Below are positions 9,903 to 18,341 of a DNA stretch of 44,919 bases, piece after piece (position 1 is the stretch's first letter; each line of letters starts with the position of its first letter). The notes beneath the pieces are model-generated. The model saw only the letters and a program-made list of their open reading frames with translations. It was not told the origin of the DNA and did not search any database. The translations under genes and the position numbers were made by a program. Source of the stretch: Mycobacteriales bacterium (lineage in GTDB: Bacteria; Actinomycetota; Actinomycetes; BP-191); the NCBI GenBank assembly GCA_035714365.1, contig DASTMB010000035.1, positions 1 to 44,919 of the forward strand. Direction: 5' to 3'.

Positions 9903-10428
9903 TGAGGCGGGCGCAGACGTGGCCCTCCGGGTCCAGCGGGCGCCCGCAGAGGGGGCACGGCGGCCGGCCGGCGGCGACGACGCGCAGCGCGCGCTTGACG
10001 AACGCCCGGGCGAACGCCGGCGTGATCCGCACGCGCAGCAGGTCGCCCTCGGCCGTCTCGTCGTCGTCCTCGGCGTCCTGCGCGTCGGTCATCTCGTGCG
10101 CCTCGACCACGACCATGCCGTCCTCGCCGTCCCACGCGATGGCGAGCGTCCCGGCGCGGAACTCCTCGAGGATCGGCTGGTCCAGCGGCGCGACGTCCTC
10201 CAGCCCGGGCGGCGCCTCGACGGGCGCGTCGGCGCCGCGGCGGCGGACCTCGTCCAGCAGGTCGGCGAGGCGTTCCGCCAGCACCTGCACCTGGGTCTTC
10301 TCCAGGGCCACGCTGGTGACGCGCTCGCCGTCGGTGGCCTGGAGGAAGAACGTCCGCTGCCCCGGCTGCCCCACGGTCCCCGCCACGAAGCGGTCCGGCT
10401 GGTCGAAGGAGAACACCTGTCGCGGCAT
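9886..10428 (-). CDS. DUF3090 family protein
   Basis: A 180-residue member of a conserved actinobacterial family of unknown function (DUF3090). It opens with PRQVFSFDQPDRFVAGTVGQ, continues with FFLQATDG and VALEKTQVQVLAERL, and ends in a probable zinc site made of CPLCG and the cysteine of GHVC. An acidic stretch (DAQDAEDDDETAEGD) precedes the last domain. ATG at 10428 is supported by TAGGTT seven bases upstream and by the family start. The C-terminus overlaps the kinase gene. Confidence 0.88.
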   Translation of the reverse strand: MPRQVFSFDQPDRFVAGTVGQPGQRTFFLQATDGERVTSVALEKTQVQVLAERLADLLDEVRRRGADAPVEAPPGLEDVAPLDQPILEEFRAGTLAIAWDGEDGMVVVEAHEMTDAQDAEDDDETAEGDLLRVRITPAFARAFVKRALRVVAAGRPPCPLCGRPLDPEGHVCARLNGHGH

Positions 10429-10435
10429 GCGCTCC

Positions 10436-10441
10436 AACCTA
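10436..10441 (-). promoter_or_regulatory. -10 hexamer TAGGTT for the DUF3090 gene
   Basis: TAGGTT on the minus strand lies seven bases before the ATG, in the short gap after the histidine phosphatase gene. It suggests an internal leaderless promoter. Confidence 0.4.
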
Positions 10442-10442
10442 C

Positions 10443-11123
10443 CTACGCGCCCGCGCCGCCGCCCACGGCGGCGTCGGAGGACGGCCTGCGGCGGCCCTTC
10501 TTCTTCGGCGGCAGCAGGTCCGCGACGCCGCCGCCGGTGTCGTTGAGCCGGAGCACGAACGGCCGCAGCTCGGTGTAGCGGATGACCGTGACCGAGCACG
10601 GGTCGGCCGAGATCCGCTGGAACTGGTCGAGGTGCAGGCCGAGCGCGTCGGCGACGATCGCCTTGATGACGTCGCCGTGGCTCACCGCGACCCAGGTGGC
10701 GTCCGGGCCGAGGCGGGCGTTCCAGTCGCGGACCGCGTCGACCGCGCGGGCCGCCGTCTCCCGCAGCGCCTCGCCGCCGGGGAACGTCACGGCGCTGGGG
10801 TGGGCCTGCACGACCTTCCAGAGCGGGTCCTTGGCTAGGACCTTCAGCTCCTTGCCGGTCCAGTCGCCGTACCGGCACTCCCCCAGCCGTTCCTCGACCG
10901 CGACCTCGTTGTCGCGCCCCTCCGCGATGAACGCCGCCGTGTCGAGGCAGCGGTCGAGCGGCGAGGAGACGATCGCGGCGACGGGCAGCGGGGCGAGCCG
11001 CGCGGCGACGGCCGCGGCCTGCTCGCGGCCCCGGTCGTCGAGGTGCAGCCCGGGCGTCCAGCCGGCGAGCACCGGCCCGGTCATAGCCGTCAGGCCGTGG
11101 CGGACGAGCAGCAGCGTGGTCAC
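10443..11123 (-). CDS. histidine phosphatase (MSMEG_4193-like)
   Basis: A 226-residue phosphoglycerate-mutase-like phosphatase. The phospho-accepting histidine is in LLLVRHG at the N-terminus, the basic pocket arginine in SPLDRC, the acid in LGECRYGDW, and the second histidine in VAVSHGDV. This matches the actinobacterial subfamily found next to DUF3090 genes. The substrate is unknown; a small phosphorylated metabolite is likely. GTG at 11123 overlaps the uppP stop codon (GTGA). The C-terminal 25 residues are a basic low-complexity tail (KKKGRRR) that may be disordered. Confidence 0.9.
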   Translation of the reverse strand: MTTLLLVRHGLTAMTGPVLAGWTPGLHLDDRGREQAAAVAARLAPLPVAAIVSSPLDRCLDTAAFIAEGRDNEVAVEERLGECRYGDWTGKELKVLAKDPLWKVVQAHPSAVTFPGGEALRETAARAVDAVRDWNARLGPDATWVAVSHGDVIKAIVADALGLHLDQFQRISADPCSVTVIRYTELRPFVLRLNDTGGGVADLLPPKKKGRRRPSSDAAVGGGAGA

Positions 11124-11992
11124 AGCGTCGCGCTCCTCACCCCGGTCGCGACGAGCAGCAGCACGGCCGCCGCCGCCGCGACCCGGTACCAGGCGAACGT
11201 CCCGAACGAGTGCCGCCGCAGGAACGCCAGCACCCCGAACACCGCCAGCGCCCCCGACACCGCCGACGTCACGATCCCGACCGCGAACGGCACGCCCTGG
11301 CCGCCGAGCCCGCCGTCCAGCGTGGCGAGCGAGTACGCGCCGGCGCCGAGGATGACCGGCAGGCTCATGAGGAACGAGAACCGCGCGGCGGCGTCCCGCG
11401 ACACCCCGGTCGCGCGGGCGGCGGTGATGGTGATGCCGGAGCGGGAGACGCCGGGCATCAGCGCGAACGCCTGGGCCACCGCCATCGCGACGACCTGGTG
11501 GCGTTGCAGGTCCTCGTAGCCGGTCGCCCGCGGCGCGCGCCGGTCCACCCACCAGAGCACGACGCCGAACACCGCGAGGAAGACGGCGATCTGCCACGGC
11601 TGGCCGAGGCGTTCGGTGATGACACCTTCGAGCAGCGCGCCGGTGACGGCGGCCGGGATCGCGGACAGCACGAGGAACCACGCCAGCCGCTGCTGCGGGC
11701 CGCGTACAGAGCGCGCGGCCACGGAGGCGAACCACGCGCGCACCAGCGCCGCCAGGTCGCGGCGCAGGTACAGCGCGGCGCCGGCGAACGTGCCGAGGTG
11801 CAGCGCGACATCGAAGAGCTTGTTGCCCTCCTTGGCGCAGTAGACGTCGCGCCAGCCGGCCGCCCACGGCACGAGGATCAGGTGGCCGGACGACGAGATC
11901 GGCAGGAACTCGCTGACGCCCTGCGTCAGCCCGAGCGCGGCGGCCTGGAGGACCGACAGGTGCAGCGGCAGGTCCGGCGGGCAGGCGGTCAA
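11120..11992 (-). CDS. uppP: undecaprenyl-diphosphatase UppP (BacA family)
   Basis: Dephosphorylates undecaprenyl diphosphate so that the lipid carrier for peptidoglycan and other wall polymers can be reused. It is an integral membrane protein of about 290 residues with several hydrophobic helices. Both active-site motifs are present: GVSEFLPISSSGHL near the N-terminus and MPGVSRSG in the middle. The start is inferred as TTG at 11992, which overlaps the preceding stop codon (TTGA) exactly as its neighbours do with GTGA; no ATG or GTG fits. Loss of activity would be expected to raise bacitracin sensitivity, by family knowledge. Confidence 0.93.
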   Translation of the reverse strand: MTACPPDLPLHLSVLQAAALGLTQGVSEFLPISSSGHLILVPWAAGWRDVYCAKEGNKLFDVALHLGTFAGAALYLRRDLAALVRAWFASVAARSVRGPQQRLAWFLVLSAIPAAVTGALLEGVITERLGQPWQIAVFLAVFGVVLWWVDRRAPRATGYEDLQRHQVVAMAVAQAFALMPGVSRSGITITAARATGVSRDAAARFSFLMSLPVILGAGAYSLATLDGGLGGQGVPFAVGIVTSAVSGALAVFGVLAFLRRHSFGTFAWYRVAAAAAVLLLVATGVRSATL

Positions 11993-13032
11993 CCCACCCC
12001 GGCCTTCTCCAGCGCCTCGACCGCCGTGCGCAGCAGCGCGACCCGCTCCTCGACGGTCGCCGCCGCCGGCGTGATGGTCAACGTCGTCACGCCCGCCGCC
12101 GCGAACGCCTGGAGCCGGTCGGCGATGCGGTCCGGCGGGCCGAGCAGCGACGTGGAGTCGACGAACTCGAACGGCACCTCCGCCATCGCCGTCGCGTAGT
12201 CGTGCGCGAGGTAGGCGTCCTGCACCTTCCGCGCCGCCTCCTCGTAGCCCATGCGGCGGGCGAGGGCGTTGTAGAAGTTCTGCTCGCGCGAGCCCATGCC
12301 GCCGACGTAGAGCGCGGCGTACGGCCGGATCGGGTCGGCGCACGCATGGACGTCGTCGCCGACCGACAGCGGCACCGTCGGCACGACGTCGAAGCCGTCC
12401 AGCCCGCGCTCGCCGCGGCCGCGCGCGATCGCGGCGAGGTGCTCGCCGGCGTGCTCCGGCGAGAAGAACACCGCGAGCCAGCCGTCGGCGACCTCGCCGG
12501 TCAGCTCGAGGTTCTTCGGCCCGACCGCCGCGAGGTAGAGCGGGATGCGGTCGCGGACCGGGTGGACGATCAGCTTCAGCGCCTTGCCGGGGCCGTCCGG
12601 CAACGGCAGCGGGTAGTGCGGCCCCGGCGCGGTGAGCCGTTCGCGGGTGAGGGCGCGGCGGACCACGTCGACGTACTCGCGGGTGCGGGCCAGCGGCTTG
12701 TCGTAGCGGACACCGTGCCAGCCCTCCGACACCTGCGGCCCGGACACGCCGATGCCGAGCCGGAACCGCCCGCCGGACAGCGCGTCCAGCGACGCCGCCG
12801 TCATCGCCGTCATGGCCGGGGAGCGCGCGGGGATCTGCATGATGCCGCTGCCGACGTCGAGGCGTTCGGTCTGCGCGGCGACCCAGGTGAGGACGGTGAC
12901 GACGTCCGAGCCGTACGCCTCCGCCGCCCACGCGACGGCGTACCCGAGCCGGTCCGCCTCCCGCGCCAGCGCGACGCCGTCGCGGGCGTCCTGCGCGGTG
13001 CTCCAGTACCCGAGGTTGACGCCGAGTCGCAT
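11989..13032 (-). CDS. F420-dependent LLM-class oxidoreductase
   Basis: A 347-residue luciferase-like TIM-barrel protein of the kind that uses coenzyme F420 in actinobacteria. The opening LGVNLGYW, the SGIMQIPARSP segment, FRLGIGVSGP and YLAAVGPKNLEL are typical of this class, close to MSMEG_2256-type or F420-dependent dehydrogenase-like proteins. The substrate is not predictable. ATG at 13032 follows TAGGTT by six bases. The gene heads the tightly overlapping run that continues into uppP, perhaps only through shared transcription. Confidence 0.9.
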   Translation of the reverse strand: MRLGVNLGYWSTAQDARDGVALAREADRLGYAVAWAAEAYGSDVVTVLTWVAAQTERLDVGSGIMQIPARSPAMTAMTAASLDALSGGRFRLGIGVSGPQVSEGWHGVRYDKPLARTREYVDVVRRALTRERLTAPGPHYPLPLPDGPGKALKLIVHPVRDRIPLYLAAVGPKNLELTGEVADGWLAVFFSPEHAGEHLAAIARGRGERGLDGFDVVPTVPLSVGDDVHACADPIRPYAALYVGGMGSREQNFYNALARRMGYEEAARKVQDAYLAHDYATAMAEVPFEFVDSTSLLGPPDRIADRLQAFAAAGVTTLTITPAAATVEERVALLRTAVEALEKAGVG

Positions 13033-13038
13033 GCCCGG

Positions 13039-13044
13039 AACCTA
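13039..13044 (-). promoter_or_regulatory. -10 hexamer TAGGTT for the LLM oxidoreductase
   Basis: TAGGTT on the minus strand lies six bases before the ATG at 13032, overlapping the last codon and stop of the YbjN-like gene. Confidence 0.45.
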
Positions 13045-13926
13045 CAGGTAGCCGCCCGCCATCCCCGGGCCCAGCGGCCCCGCGTCCGCGACGGGCGACC
13101 CCTCCTCGCGGAACGTCCGGCCGCCGAACCTCGCCTTGATCTCGTCGTCCACCCGGTCCGCCGTCTGCGCGATCGTCGCGACCGTCCGCGCCAGCGTCTG
13201 CTCGTCGAGCTGGTCGGCGGTGAGGACGTGGTCCAGCCGGACCGCGCCGCGTTCGCCGTCGAGCGAGAACCGGCCGACCGGCATGGAGAAGTTCATGTTC
13301 AGCAGGAACGCCCCGAGGTCGCCGTCCGGGGTCACCTCGACGTTGGTGATGGACAGCACGCGGACGAGCACGCTGCCCTCGACCAGGCCCAGCGTCACGA
13401 AGACCCGGACGCTGCCGACGTCGACCGACCAGCCGCCCGCCGGCAACGGCGTGGGCTCGCCGAACATCGCCCGCAGCACCGGCTCCACCCGGGCCGCCGC
13501 CGTCGTCAGGTCGTCCTCCGCGCCGGTCGGCCGGTGCCCCGGCGACCGCCGCCAGAAGTCCTCCGACGTCCCCGTCGCCACCGTCCAGTGGATGACGCCG
13601 CCCGGGCCGGCGACCGCGTCCAGCGAGAGCAGCTCGGTGAGCCGCCCGAGCAGCCCGCGGGCGGCGTCGCCGTCGGTGCCCTCGGGCAGCGCCAGCAGCC
13701 CCTCGACCGTGTCGCCGTAGACGACCGTCAGCGTCGCGGCGCGGGTGCCGTCGGCGGCGACGAGGTTCCACACCTCGGCGGACGCGGTCCGGGTGACGCG
13801 GTGCAGCGACCAGCCGTCCGCGCCCTGCTCCGCCGGCTGCCCCACCGGCTGCTCCGCCGCGGGCGGCGAGGCGGGCGGCGGCGCGGGCGGCGTGCCGTTG
13901 GCGGACGGGGGCGGCTGCTCGGTCAT
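13042..13926 (-). CDS. YbjN domain protein
   Basis: A 294-residue protein. The first 45 residues are a Pro/Ala/Gln-rich disordered tail. The rest is a YbjN-type fold related to type III secretion chaperones, seen in actinobacteria as a cytosolic protein of unknown role. Recognisable segments are ITNVEVTPDGDLGAFLLNMN, the basic RFSLDGERGAV strand and the LDEQTLARTVATIAQTADR helix. Two related halves may be present, the first around residues 50-165. ATG at 13926 follows TACGCT by six bases. It diverges from the aldo/keto reductase gene across 49 bases. Confidence 0.82.
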   Translation of the reverse strand: MTEQPPPSANGTPPAPPPASPPAAEQPVGQPAEQGADGWSLHRVTRTASAEVWNLVAADGTRAATLTVVYGDTVEGLLALPEGTDGDAARGLLGRLTELLSLDAVAGPGGVIHWTVATGTSEDFWRRSPGHRPTGAEDDLTTAAARVEPVLRAMFGEPTPLPAGGWSVDVGSVRVFVTLGLVEGSVLVRVLSITNVEVTPDGDLGAFLLNMNFSMPVGRFSLDGERGAVRLDHVLTADQLDEQTLARTVATIAQTADRVDDEIKARFGGRTFREEGSPVADAGPLGPGMAGGYL

Positions 13927-13932
13927 GCGGCG

Positions 13933-13938
13933 AGCGTA
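13933..13938 (-). promoter_or_regulatory. -10 hexamer TACGCT for the YbjN gene
   Basis: TACGCT on the minus strand lies six bases before the ATG at 13926 in the 49-base divergent gap. It fits a leaderless start. Confidence 0.45.
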
Positions 13939-13962
13939 CGTGGCGCGGCCGGGTCCGGGCGG

Positions 13963-13968
13963 TACCGT
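13963..13968 (+). promoter_or_regulatory. -10 hexamer TACCGT for the aldo/keto reductase
   Basis: TACCGT lies seven bases before the ATG at 13976 in the same divergent gap, on the plus strand. Confidence 0.45.
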
Positions 13969-13975
13969 CGCAGCC

Positions 13976-14980
13976 ATGAAGCACCGGCACCTCGGCCGCA
14001 GCGGCCTGGTCGTGTCGCGCCTGGCGCTCGGCACCATGACGTGGGGCGGCGACACCGGCGAGGACGACGCCGAGCTCCAGCTCCGGGCGTTCCGCGAGGC
14101 GGGCGGGACGCTGATCGACACCGCCGACGTGTACGTGAAGGGCGAGAGCGAGCGCGTCCTCGGCCGGCTCCTCGCGAAGGAGGGCGGCCGCGAGGAGGTG
14201 CTGCTCGCGACGAAGGCGTTCGGCGTCACCGGCCCCGGGCCGATGGGCCGCGGCACCTCGCGCGGGCACCTGCTCGCCGCGCTCGACGCGTCGCTCGCCC
14301 GGCTCGGCACCGACTGGGTCGACCTGTGGCAGGTCCACGCGTGGGACGCCAGCACGCCGCTGGACGAGACGCTGGACACCCTCGACACCGCCGTGCGCTC
14401 CGGCCGCGTCCGCTACGCCGGCCTGTCGAACTTCACCGGCTGGCAGACCGCCAAGGCCGCCGAGCACCAGCGCGCCAACGGCCTCACGCCGATCGTGTCC
14501 ACGCAGATGGAGTACTCGCTGCTCCAGCGCGGCATCGAGCGCGAGGTCGTGCCCGCCTGTCTCGACGCCGGCATCGGCATCCTGCCGTGGTCGCCGCTCG
14601 GCCGCGGCGTGCTCACCGGCAAGTACCGCGACGGCAAGGTGCCCAGCGGGTCGCGCGCCGCCAGCGGCAACTTCTCGTCGTTCGTCGAGCCGTACCTCGA
14701 GGACGACCGCACCCACGTCGTCGACGCCGTCCTCACCGCCGCCGACGGGCTCGGCGTGACGCCCGTCGCCGTCGCGCTGGCCTGGGTCCGCGACCGGCCC
14801 GGCGTCGTCGCGCCGATCGTCGGCGCCCGCACCGCCAGCCAGCTCGCCGCGTCGCTGGCCGCCGAGGCCGTGACGTTGCCGGACGAGATCCGGGCCGCCC
14901 TGGACGACGTCTCCATGCCCGCCGCCTCCTACCCGGAACGGCTGCCGTTCGCGACCCGGCACGAGGACGTGGAGGACTGA
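13976..14980 (+). CDS. aldo/keto reductase
   Basis: A 334-residue NADPH-dependent reductase with the full catalytic tetrad: Asp48 and Tyr53 in DTADVY, Lys80 in LLATKAFG and His121 in WQVHAWD. The C-terminal cofactor-binding segment (APIVGARTASQL) is intact. It resembles the bacterial YghZ/Tas-like group of general aldehyde and ketone reductases; the physiological substrate is unknown. The start is ATG at 13976, matching the family opening KHRHLGRSGL. The secreted subtilase follows 48 bases downstream on the same strand. Confidence 0.93.
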   Translation: MKHRHLGRSGLVVSRLALGTMTWGGDTGEDDAELQLRAFREAGGTLIDTADVYVKGESERVLGRLLAKEGGREEVLLATKAFGVTGPGPMGRGTSRGHLLAALDASLARLGTDWVDLWQVHAWDASTPLDETLDTLDTAVRSGRVRYAGLSNFTGWQTAKAAEHQRANGLTPIVSTQMEYSLLQRGIEREVVPACLDAGIGILPWSPLGRGVLTGKYRDGKVPSGSRAASGNFSSFVEPYLEDDRTHVVDAVLTAADGLGVTPVAVALAWVRDRPGVVAPIVGARTASQLAASLAAEAVTLPDEIRAALDDVSMPAASYPERLPFATRHEDVED

Positions 14981-15028
14981 CCCGCCGGTGAGCAGGAGCG
15001 GCGCGGGGCGCCGCCGAACCGTCTCCCC

Positions 15029-16585
15029 ATGCGCCTGCTCCCCCGCCTCCTCGTCGTGCTCGCGGTCCTCGCCGCGCCGCTGTCCGCCGCCGACGCCGCC
15101 GCCCCGCGCGACGGCCGCGGCGACGCCACGGTCATCGCCGTCATCGACTCGGCGTTCTCGCCGTACCACTGGGACTACCTCGCCTCGAAGATGCCGCAGG
15201 CGCGGAACAAGGACCGCTCCGACGACCTGCCGCTCACCACGGCGCCCGACAAGTGGCTGCCCGGGTTCCCGTCGACGCGGTCGTTCTCCTCGTACAACAA
15301 GCTCCCGCTCACCCTCGAGGGCAGCGACCCGGCGACCAAGCCGCAGGACCTCGACGCCAAGGACAAGGCGAAGTGGGACGCTGTGAAGTCCTCCGACGCC
15401 AAGGCCGTCCACTACTACTGGATGCCGGGCACCAAGGTGATCGGCGCGCTGACGTTCGGCCCCACGCCGTTCTCCCGGTACAACCCCGACTCCGCGCTAG
15501 GCACGCCCGGCCACATCCACGGCGACACGTCCGAGCACGGCATGGGCACCACCAGCGTCTCCGTCGGCAACCTCAACGGCACCTGCCCCGAGTGCCTGCT
15601 CGTGTTCATCCAGTACACCGACGCCGGCAGCGCCGAGCTCGCCATCAACTGGGCCATGCGCCAGCCGTGGATCGACGCCATCAGCAACTCGTACGGCATC
15701 TCCTCCGGCTACGCCGTCCGGGACCGCGTCTACAACGGCTCCGACGTCGCCCTCCAGCGCGCCGCCAGCCAGCGCGGCCAGACCGTCTTCTTCTCCGCCG
15801 GCAACGGCATGGAGAACGCGTTCACCGTCCCGAACAGCACCCTCGAGTCCTCCCAGGAGGGCCCGGACTGGATCGTCACCGTGACCGCCACCGACCCCAA
15901 CGGCGGCACGTACACCGGCACCGGCAAGCCCGCCGACGTCGCCGGCATCGGCGTCTCCTACCCGAGCGCGTACGAGGCCGAGTACGTCAGCAGCCGCGGC
16001 AAGTACGGGTTCAGCGGCACCTCCAACGCCACCCCCACCATCGCCGGCACCTACGGCCGCGCCCTCTACCTCGCCCGCCGCACCCTCCCCGGCGACAGCC
16101 GCACCCAGTCCGCCGGCGTCGTCGCCAAGGGGTCGTTCCGCTGCGGCAAGGCGCGCACCGCCTGCGAGCTCGCCGGTGGCCTCACCGCCAACGAGCTGCG
16201 GATGCGCCTGCTCCAGAGCGCCGTCTCCACCGGCAAGGGGTACACCGACGGCCTGCTCGGCCTCACCACCACCCCGCGCGCCGCCGACTCCCAGTACGCC
16301 GCCGAAGGGCACGGCACGTACGCCGCCCGCCTGCACGGCGACAAGGCGTGGCTCGCGGAGTTCGACCGCCTCTGGAAGCCGCTCGTCGGCGCCGCCAAGG
16401 CGCCCGCACGCCCGGCCGGCGAGAAGGAGTGGTTCCTGGTCGACTCGTGGTGCCGGCAGCACATCTGGGGCGAGTGGAGCGGCGGCTACTACAAGGGCGG
16501 TGCCCTGCCCGCCGACGACCCGAACTACCCCACCCGCACCTCGCTCCACAACGCCTGCCAGAACATGCAGCAGCCGCCGAAGTAG
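15029..16585 (+). CDS. secreted subtilisin-like serine protease (S8)
   Basis: A 518-residue exported peptidase. Residues 1 to about 24 are a signal peptide. The catalytic triad is visible: Asp40 in VIAVIDSAF, His170 in SEHGMGT and Ser332 in SGTSNATPTIAG, with the oxyanion Asn259 in FFSAGNG. No inhibitor-type propeptide precedes the catalytic Asp. The Asp-to-His distance (130 residues) is far longer than in subtilisin, because an insertion of roughly 90 residues lies between them. The last 110 residues contain two cysteines and a tryptophan-rich segment (HIWGEWSGGYYKGG). ATG at 15029 follows no obvious ribosome site. It probably acts outside the cell. Confidence 0.88.
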   Translation: MRLLPRLLVVLAVLAAPLSAADAAAPRDGRGDATVIAVIDSAFSPYHWDYLASKMPQARNKDRSDDLPLTTAPDKWLPGFPSTRSFSSYNKLPLTLEGSDPATKPQDLDAKDKAKWDAVKSSDAKAVHYYWMPGTKVIGALTFGPTPFSRYNPDSALGTPGHIHGDTSEHGMGTTSVSVGNLNGTCPECLLVFIQYTDAGSAELAINWAMRQPWIDAISNSYGISSGYAVRDRVYNGSDVALQRAASQRGQTVFFSAGNGMENAFTVPNSTLESSQEGPDWIVTVTATDPNGGTYTGTGKPADVAGIGVSYPSAYEAEYVSSRGKYGFSGTSNATPTIAGTYGRALYLARRTLPGDSRTQSAGVVAKGSFRCGKARTACELAGGLTANELRMRLLQSAVSTGKGYTDGLLGLTTTPRAADSQYAAEGHGTYAARLHGDKAWLAEFDRLWKPLVGAAKAPARPAGEKEWFLVDSWCRQHIWGEWSGGYYKGGALPADDPNYPTRTSLHNACQNMQQPPK

Positions 16586-16604
16586 GTCGCGGTTGTAGGC
16601 CGCA

Positions 16605-16674
16605 CCGGGCTACTGCTCCCGCTAGTTCCGCGCCGCTGCGCGGCGCTCCCTTAGTCGCGGGAGCAGTAGCCCGG
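16605..16674. terminator. large perfect inverted repeat between convergent genes
   Basis: Arms 16605-16622 and 16657-16674 are perfect 18-base reverse complements. The 34-base interior carries a second hairpin (16630-16635 with 16641-16646). It stands 20 bases after the subtilase stop and 118 bases past the peptidase stop on the other strand. It may act as a two-way terminator, but the nested design and the single-stranded flanks of the inner hairpin also fit a mobile repeat unit. Confidence 0.7.
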
Positions 16675-16791
16675 CCCGTCCTTTCCCGTCCTCCGTCCCC
16701 GTCCCCCAGCCCCGGTGATCAATGCTGCGGGGCGGGCGGGCGCGGGCGCGGCGGCGCAGCACGGTTCGTCCCGGGCGCGGCCGTCAGAGGA

Positions 16792-18069
16792 TCAGCAGGT
16801 CCTCAGGAAGCGGTCGAGGACGCGGGCGCCGAACTCCAGGGCGTCGATCGGGACGCGTTCGTCGACGCCGTGGAACATGCCCGCGAAGTCCAGGTCGGGC
16901 CGCAGCCGCAGCGGGGAGAAGCCGAAGCCGCGGATGCCGAGGCGGCTGAACGCCTTGTTGTCGGTGCCGCCGGAGAGCATGTACGGCACGATCCGCGCGC
17001 CCGGGTCCTCCGCCTTCAGCGCGGCCCCCATCGCCTCCACCAGGTCCCCCTCGAACTCCGTCTCCAGCTCGATGTCGCTGTGCACGTACTCGACCTGGAT
17101 CTCCGGCCCGAGGACCTCCCGCAGCTCGGCGTCGAACTCGTCCGCGAACCCCGGCAACGTCCGCCCGTCGACCTCCGCGTAGGCCTCCGACGGGATGACG
17201 TTCACCTTGTAGCCGGCCTGGAGCATCGTCGGGTTCGCGGTGTTGCGCAGCGTCGCGCCGACCATCCGCGCGAGCGGGCCGAGTTTCGCGACCGTCGCGT
17301 CCATGTCGTCCGGGTCGAGCGTGATGCCGAACACGTCGCTGATCTCGGCGAGGAACCGCCGCATCGTCGGCGTGACGTGGATCGGGAACGTCGCGTTGCC
17401 GAGCCGCGCGACGGCCTCGCAGAGGGTGGTGACGGCGTTGTCGTCGTTGATCATCGAGCCGTGGCCCGCCCGGCCCTTCGCGGTCAGCTTCATCCAGCGC
17501 ATGCCCTTCTGCGCCGTCTCGATGAGGTAGAGCCGCAGGTCGTCGCGGACCTGGAGGGAGAAGCCGCCGACCTCGCTGATCGCCTCCGTCGCCCCCTCGA
17601 ACAGCTCCGGGTGCGCGTCGACGATCCACTTGGAGCCGTAGAGGCCGCCGGCCTCCTCGTCGGCGAGGAAGCAGAAGATCAGGTCGCGCGGGGGAACCAC
17701 GCCGTTGGTCCTGAAGTCGATCGCCGTCTTGAGGGTCATGGCGACCATGTCCTTCATGTCGACGGCGCCGCGCCCCCACACGCAGCCGTCGTCGACCTCC
17801 CCGGCGAACGGGTCCATCTTCCAGTCGATCGCGCTCGCGGGGACGACGTCGAGGTGGCCGTGCACGAGCAGCGCGCCGCGGCTGCTGTCGGCGCCCTCCA
17901 GCCGCGTGACGACGGTGGTGCGGCCGGGGTCGGACTCGACGACGGTGCACTCGTAGCCGGCGTCCGAGAGGGCGGTGGCGACGTACTCGGCGGCCGGGCG
18001 TTCCTGGCGGCCCGGGTTCGACGTGTCGATACGGATCAGGTCCCGGCACAGCTCGACGACGTCGGTCAC
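16792..18069 (-). CDS. M20 family metallopeptidase
   Basis: A 425-residue zinc amidohydrolase or dipeptidase of the M20/ArgE/DapE group. Metal and catalytic residues are visible in LLVHGHLDVVP, GRGAVDMKDMVA and FLADEEAGG, with the late histidine in MFHGVDE. The middle dimerisation domain starts near KGMRWMKLTAKGRAGHGS. It probably hydrolyses small peptides or N-acyl amino acids in the cytosol; no signal peptide. GTG at 18069 is preferred because an AGGAG ribosome site lies six bases upstream; a longer reading to 18156 would add a basic, unconserved extension. It is transcribed away from the tRNA gene. Confidence 0.92.
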   Translation of the reverse strand: MTDVVELCRDLIRIDTSNPGRQERPAAEYVATALSDAGYECTVVESDPGRTTVVTRLEGADSSRGALLVHGHLDVVPASAIDWKMDPFAGEVDDGCVWGRGAVDMKDMVAMTLKTAIDFRTNGVVPPRDLIFCFLADEEAGGLYGSKWIVDAHPELFEGATEAISEVGGFSLQVRDDLRLYLIETAQKGMRWMKLTAKGRAGHGSMINDDNAVTTLCEAVARLGNATFPIHVTPTMRRFLAEISDVFGITLDPDDMDATVAKLGPLARMVGATLRNTANPTMLQAGYKVNVIPSEAYAEVDGRTLPGFADEFDAELREVLGPEIQVEYVHSDIELETEFEGDLVEAMGAALKAEDPGARIVPYMLSGGTDNKAFSRLGIRGFGFSPLRLRPDLDFAGMFHGVDERVPIDALEFGARVLDRFLRTC

Positions 18070-18156
18070 GGTCGCTCCTCGGCGGTTCGCGTTGGTGGAC
18101 GGGGCGCGGTAGGAGGTATCTTGTCGCCTCGCGCGCCTCCGTGGAGCGCGGGTCAC

Positions 18157-18240
18157 GTCCGAGTGGCGGAATAGGCAGACGCGCTAGGTTGAGGGCCTAG
18201 TGCCCGCAAGGGCATGGGAGTTCAAGTCTCCCCTCGGACA
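18157..18240 (+). tRNA. tRNA-Leu (anticodon GAG)
   Basis: An 84-base class II tRNA. The acceptor stem pairs gtccgag (18157-18163) with ctcggac (18233-18239), followed by discriminator A; the CCA end is not encoded. The anticodon stem ctagg/cctag (18184-18188, 18196-18200) holds the loop ttgaggg with anticodon GAG at 18191-18193, which reads CUC and CUU. A long variable arm (tgccc-gcaa-gggca) and a T-arm with ttcaagt complete the leucine type. Confidence 0.96.
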
Positions 18241-18341
18241 CTCAGCTCGGGAACGTTCCCCGGCCGACGCGTAACGGAAAGCCGCGCGTGCGACGCGTTC
18301 CCGTTGGCAGCCCCGTCCCGTACGAGGCAGGATCGGCCCTC

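Noticed and set aside
11120-15412. A 1430-codon minus-strand frame
   Set aside because: Only its last 290 codons are real (UppP). The rest overlaps the F420-type, YbjN and aldo/keto reductase genes in another frame or strand and has no homology-like motifs.
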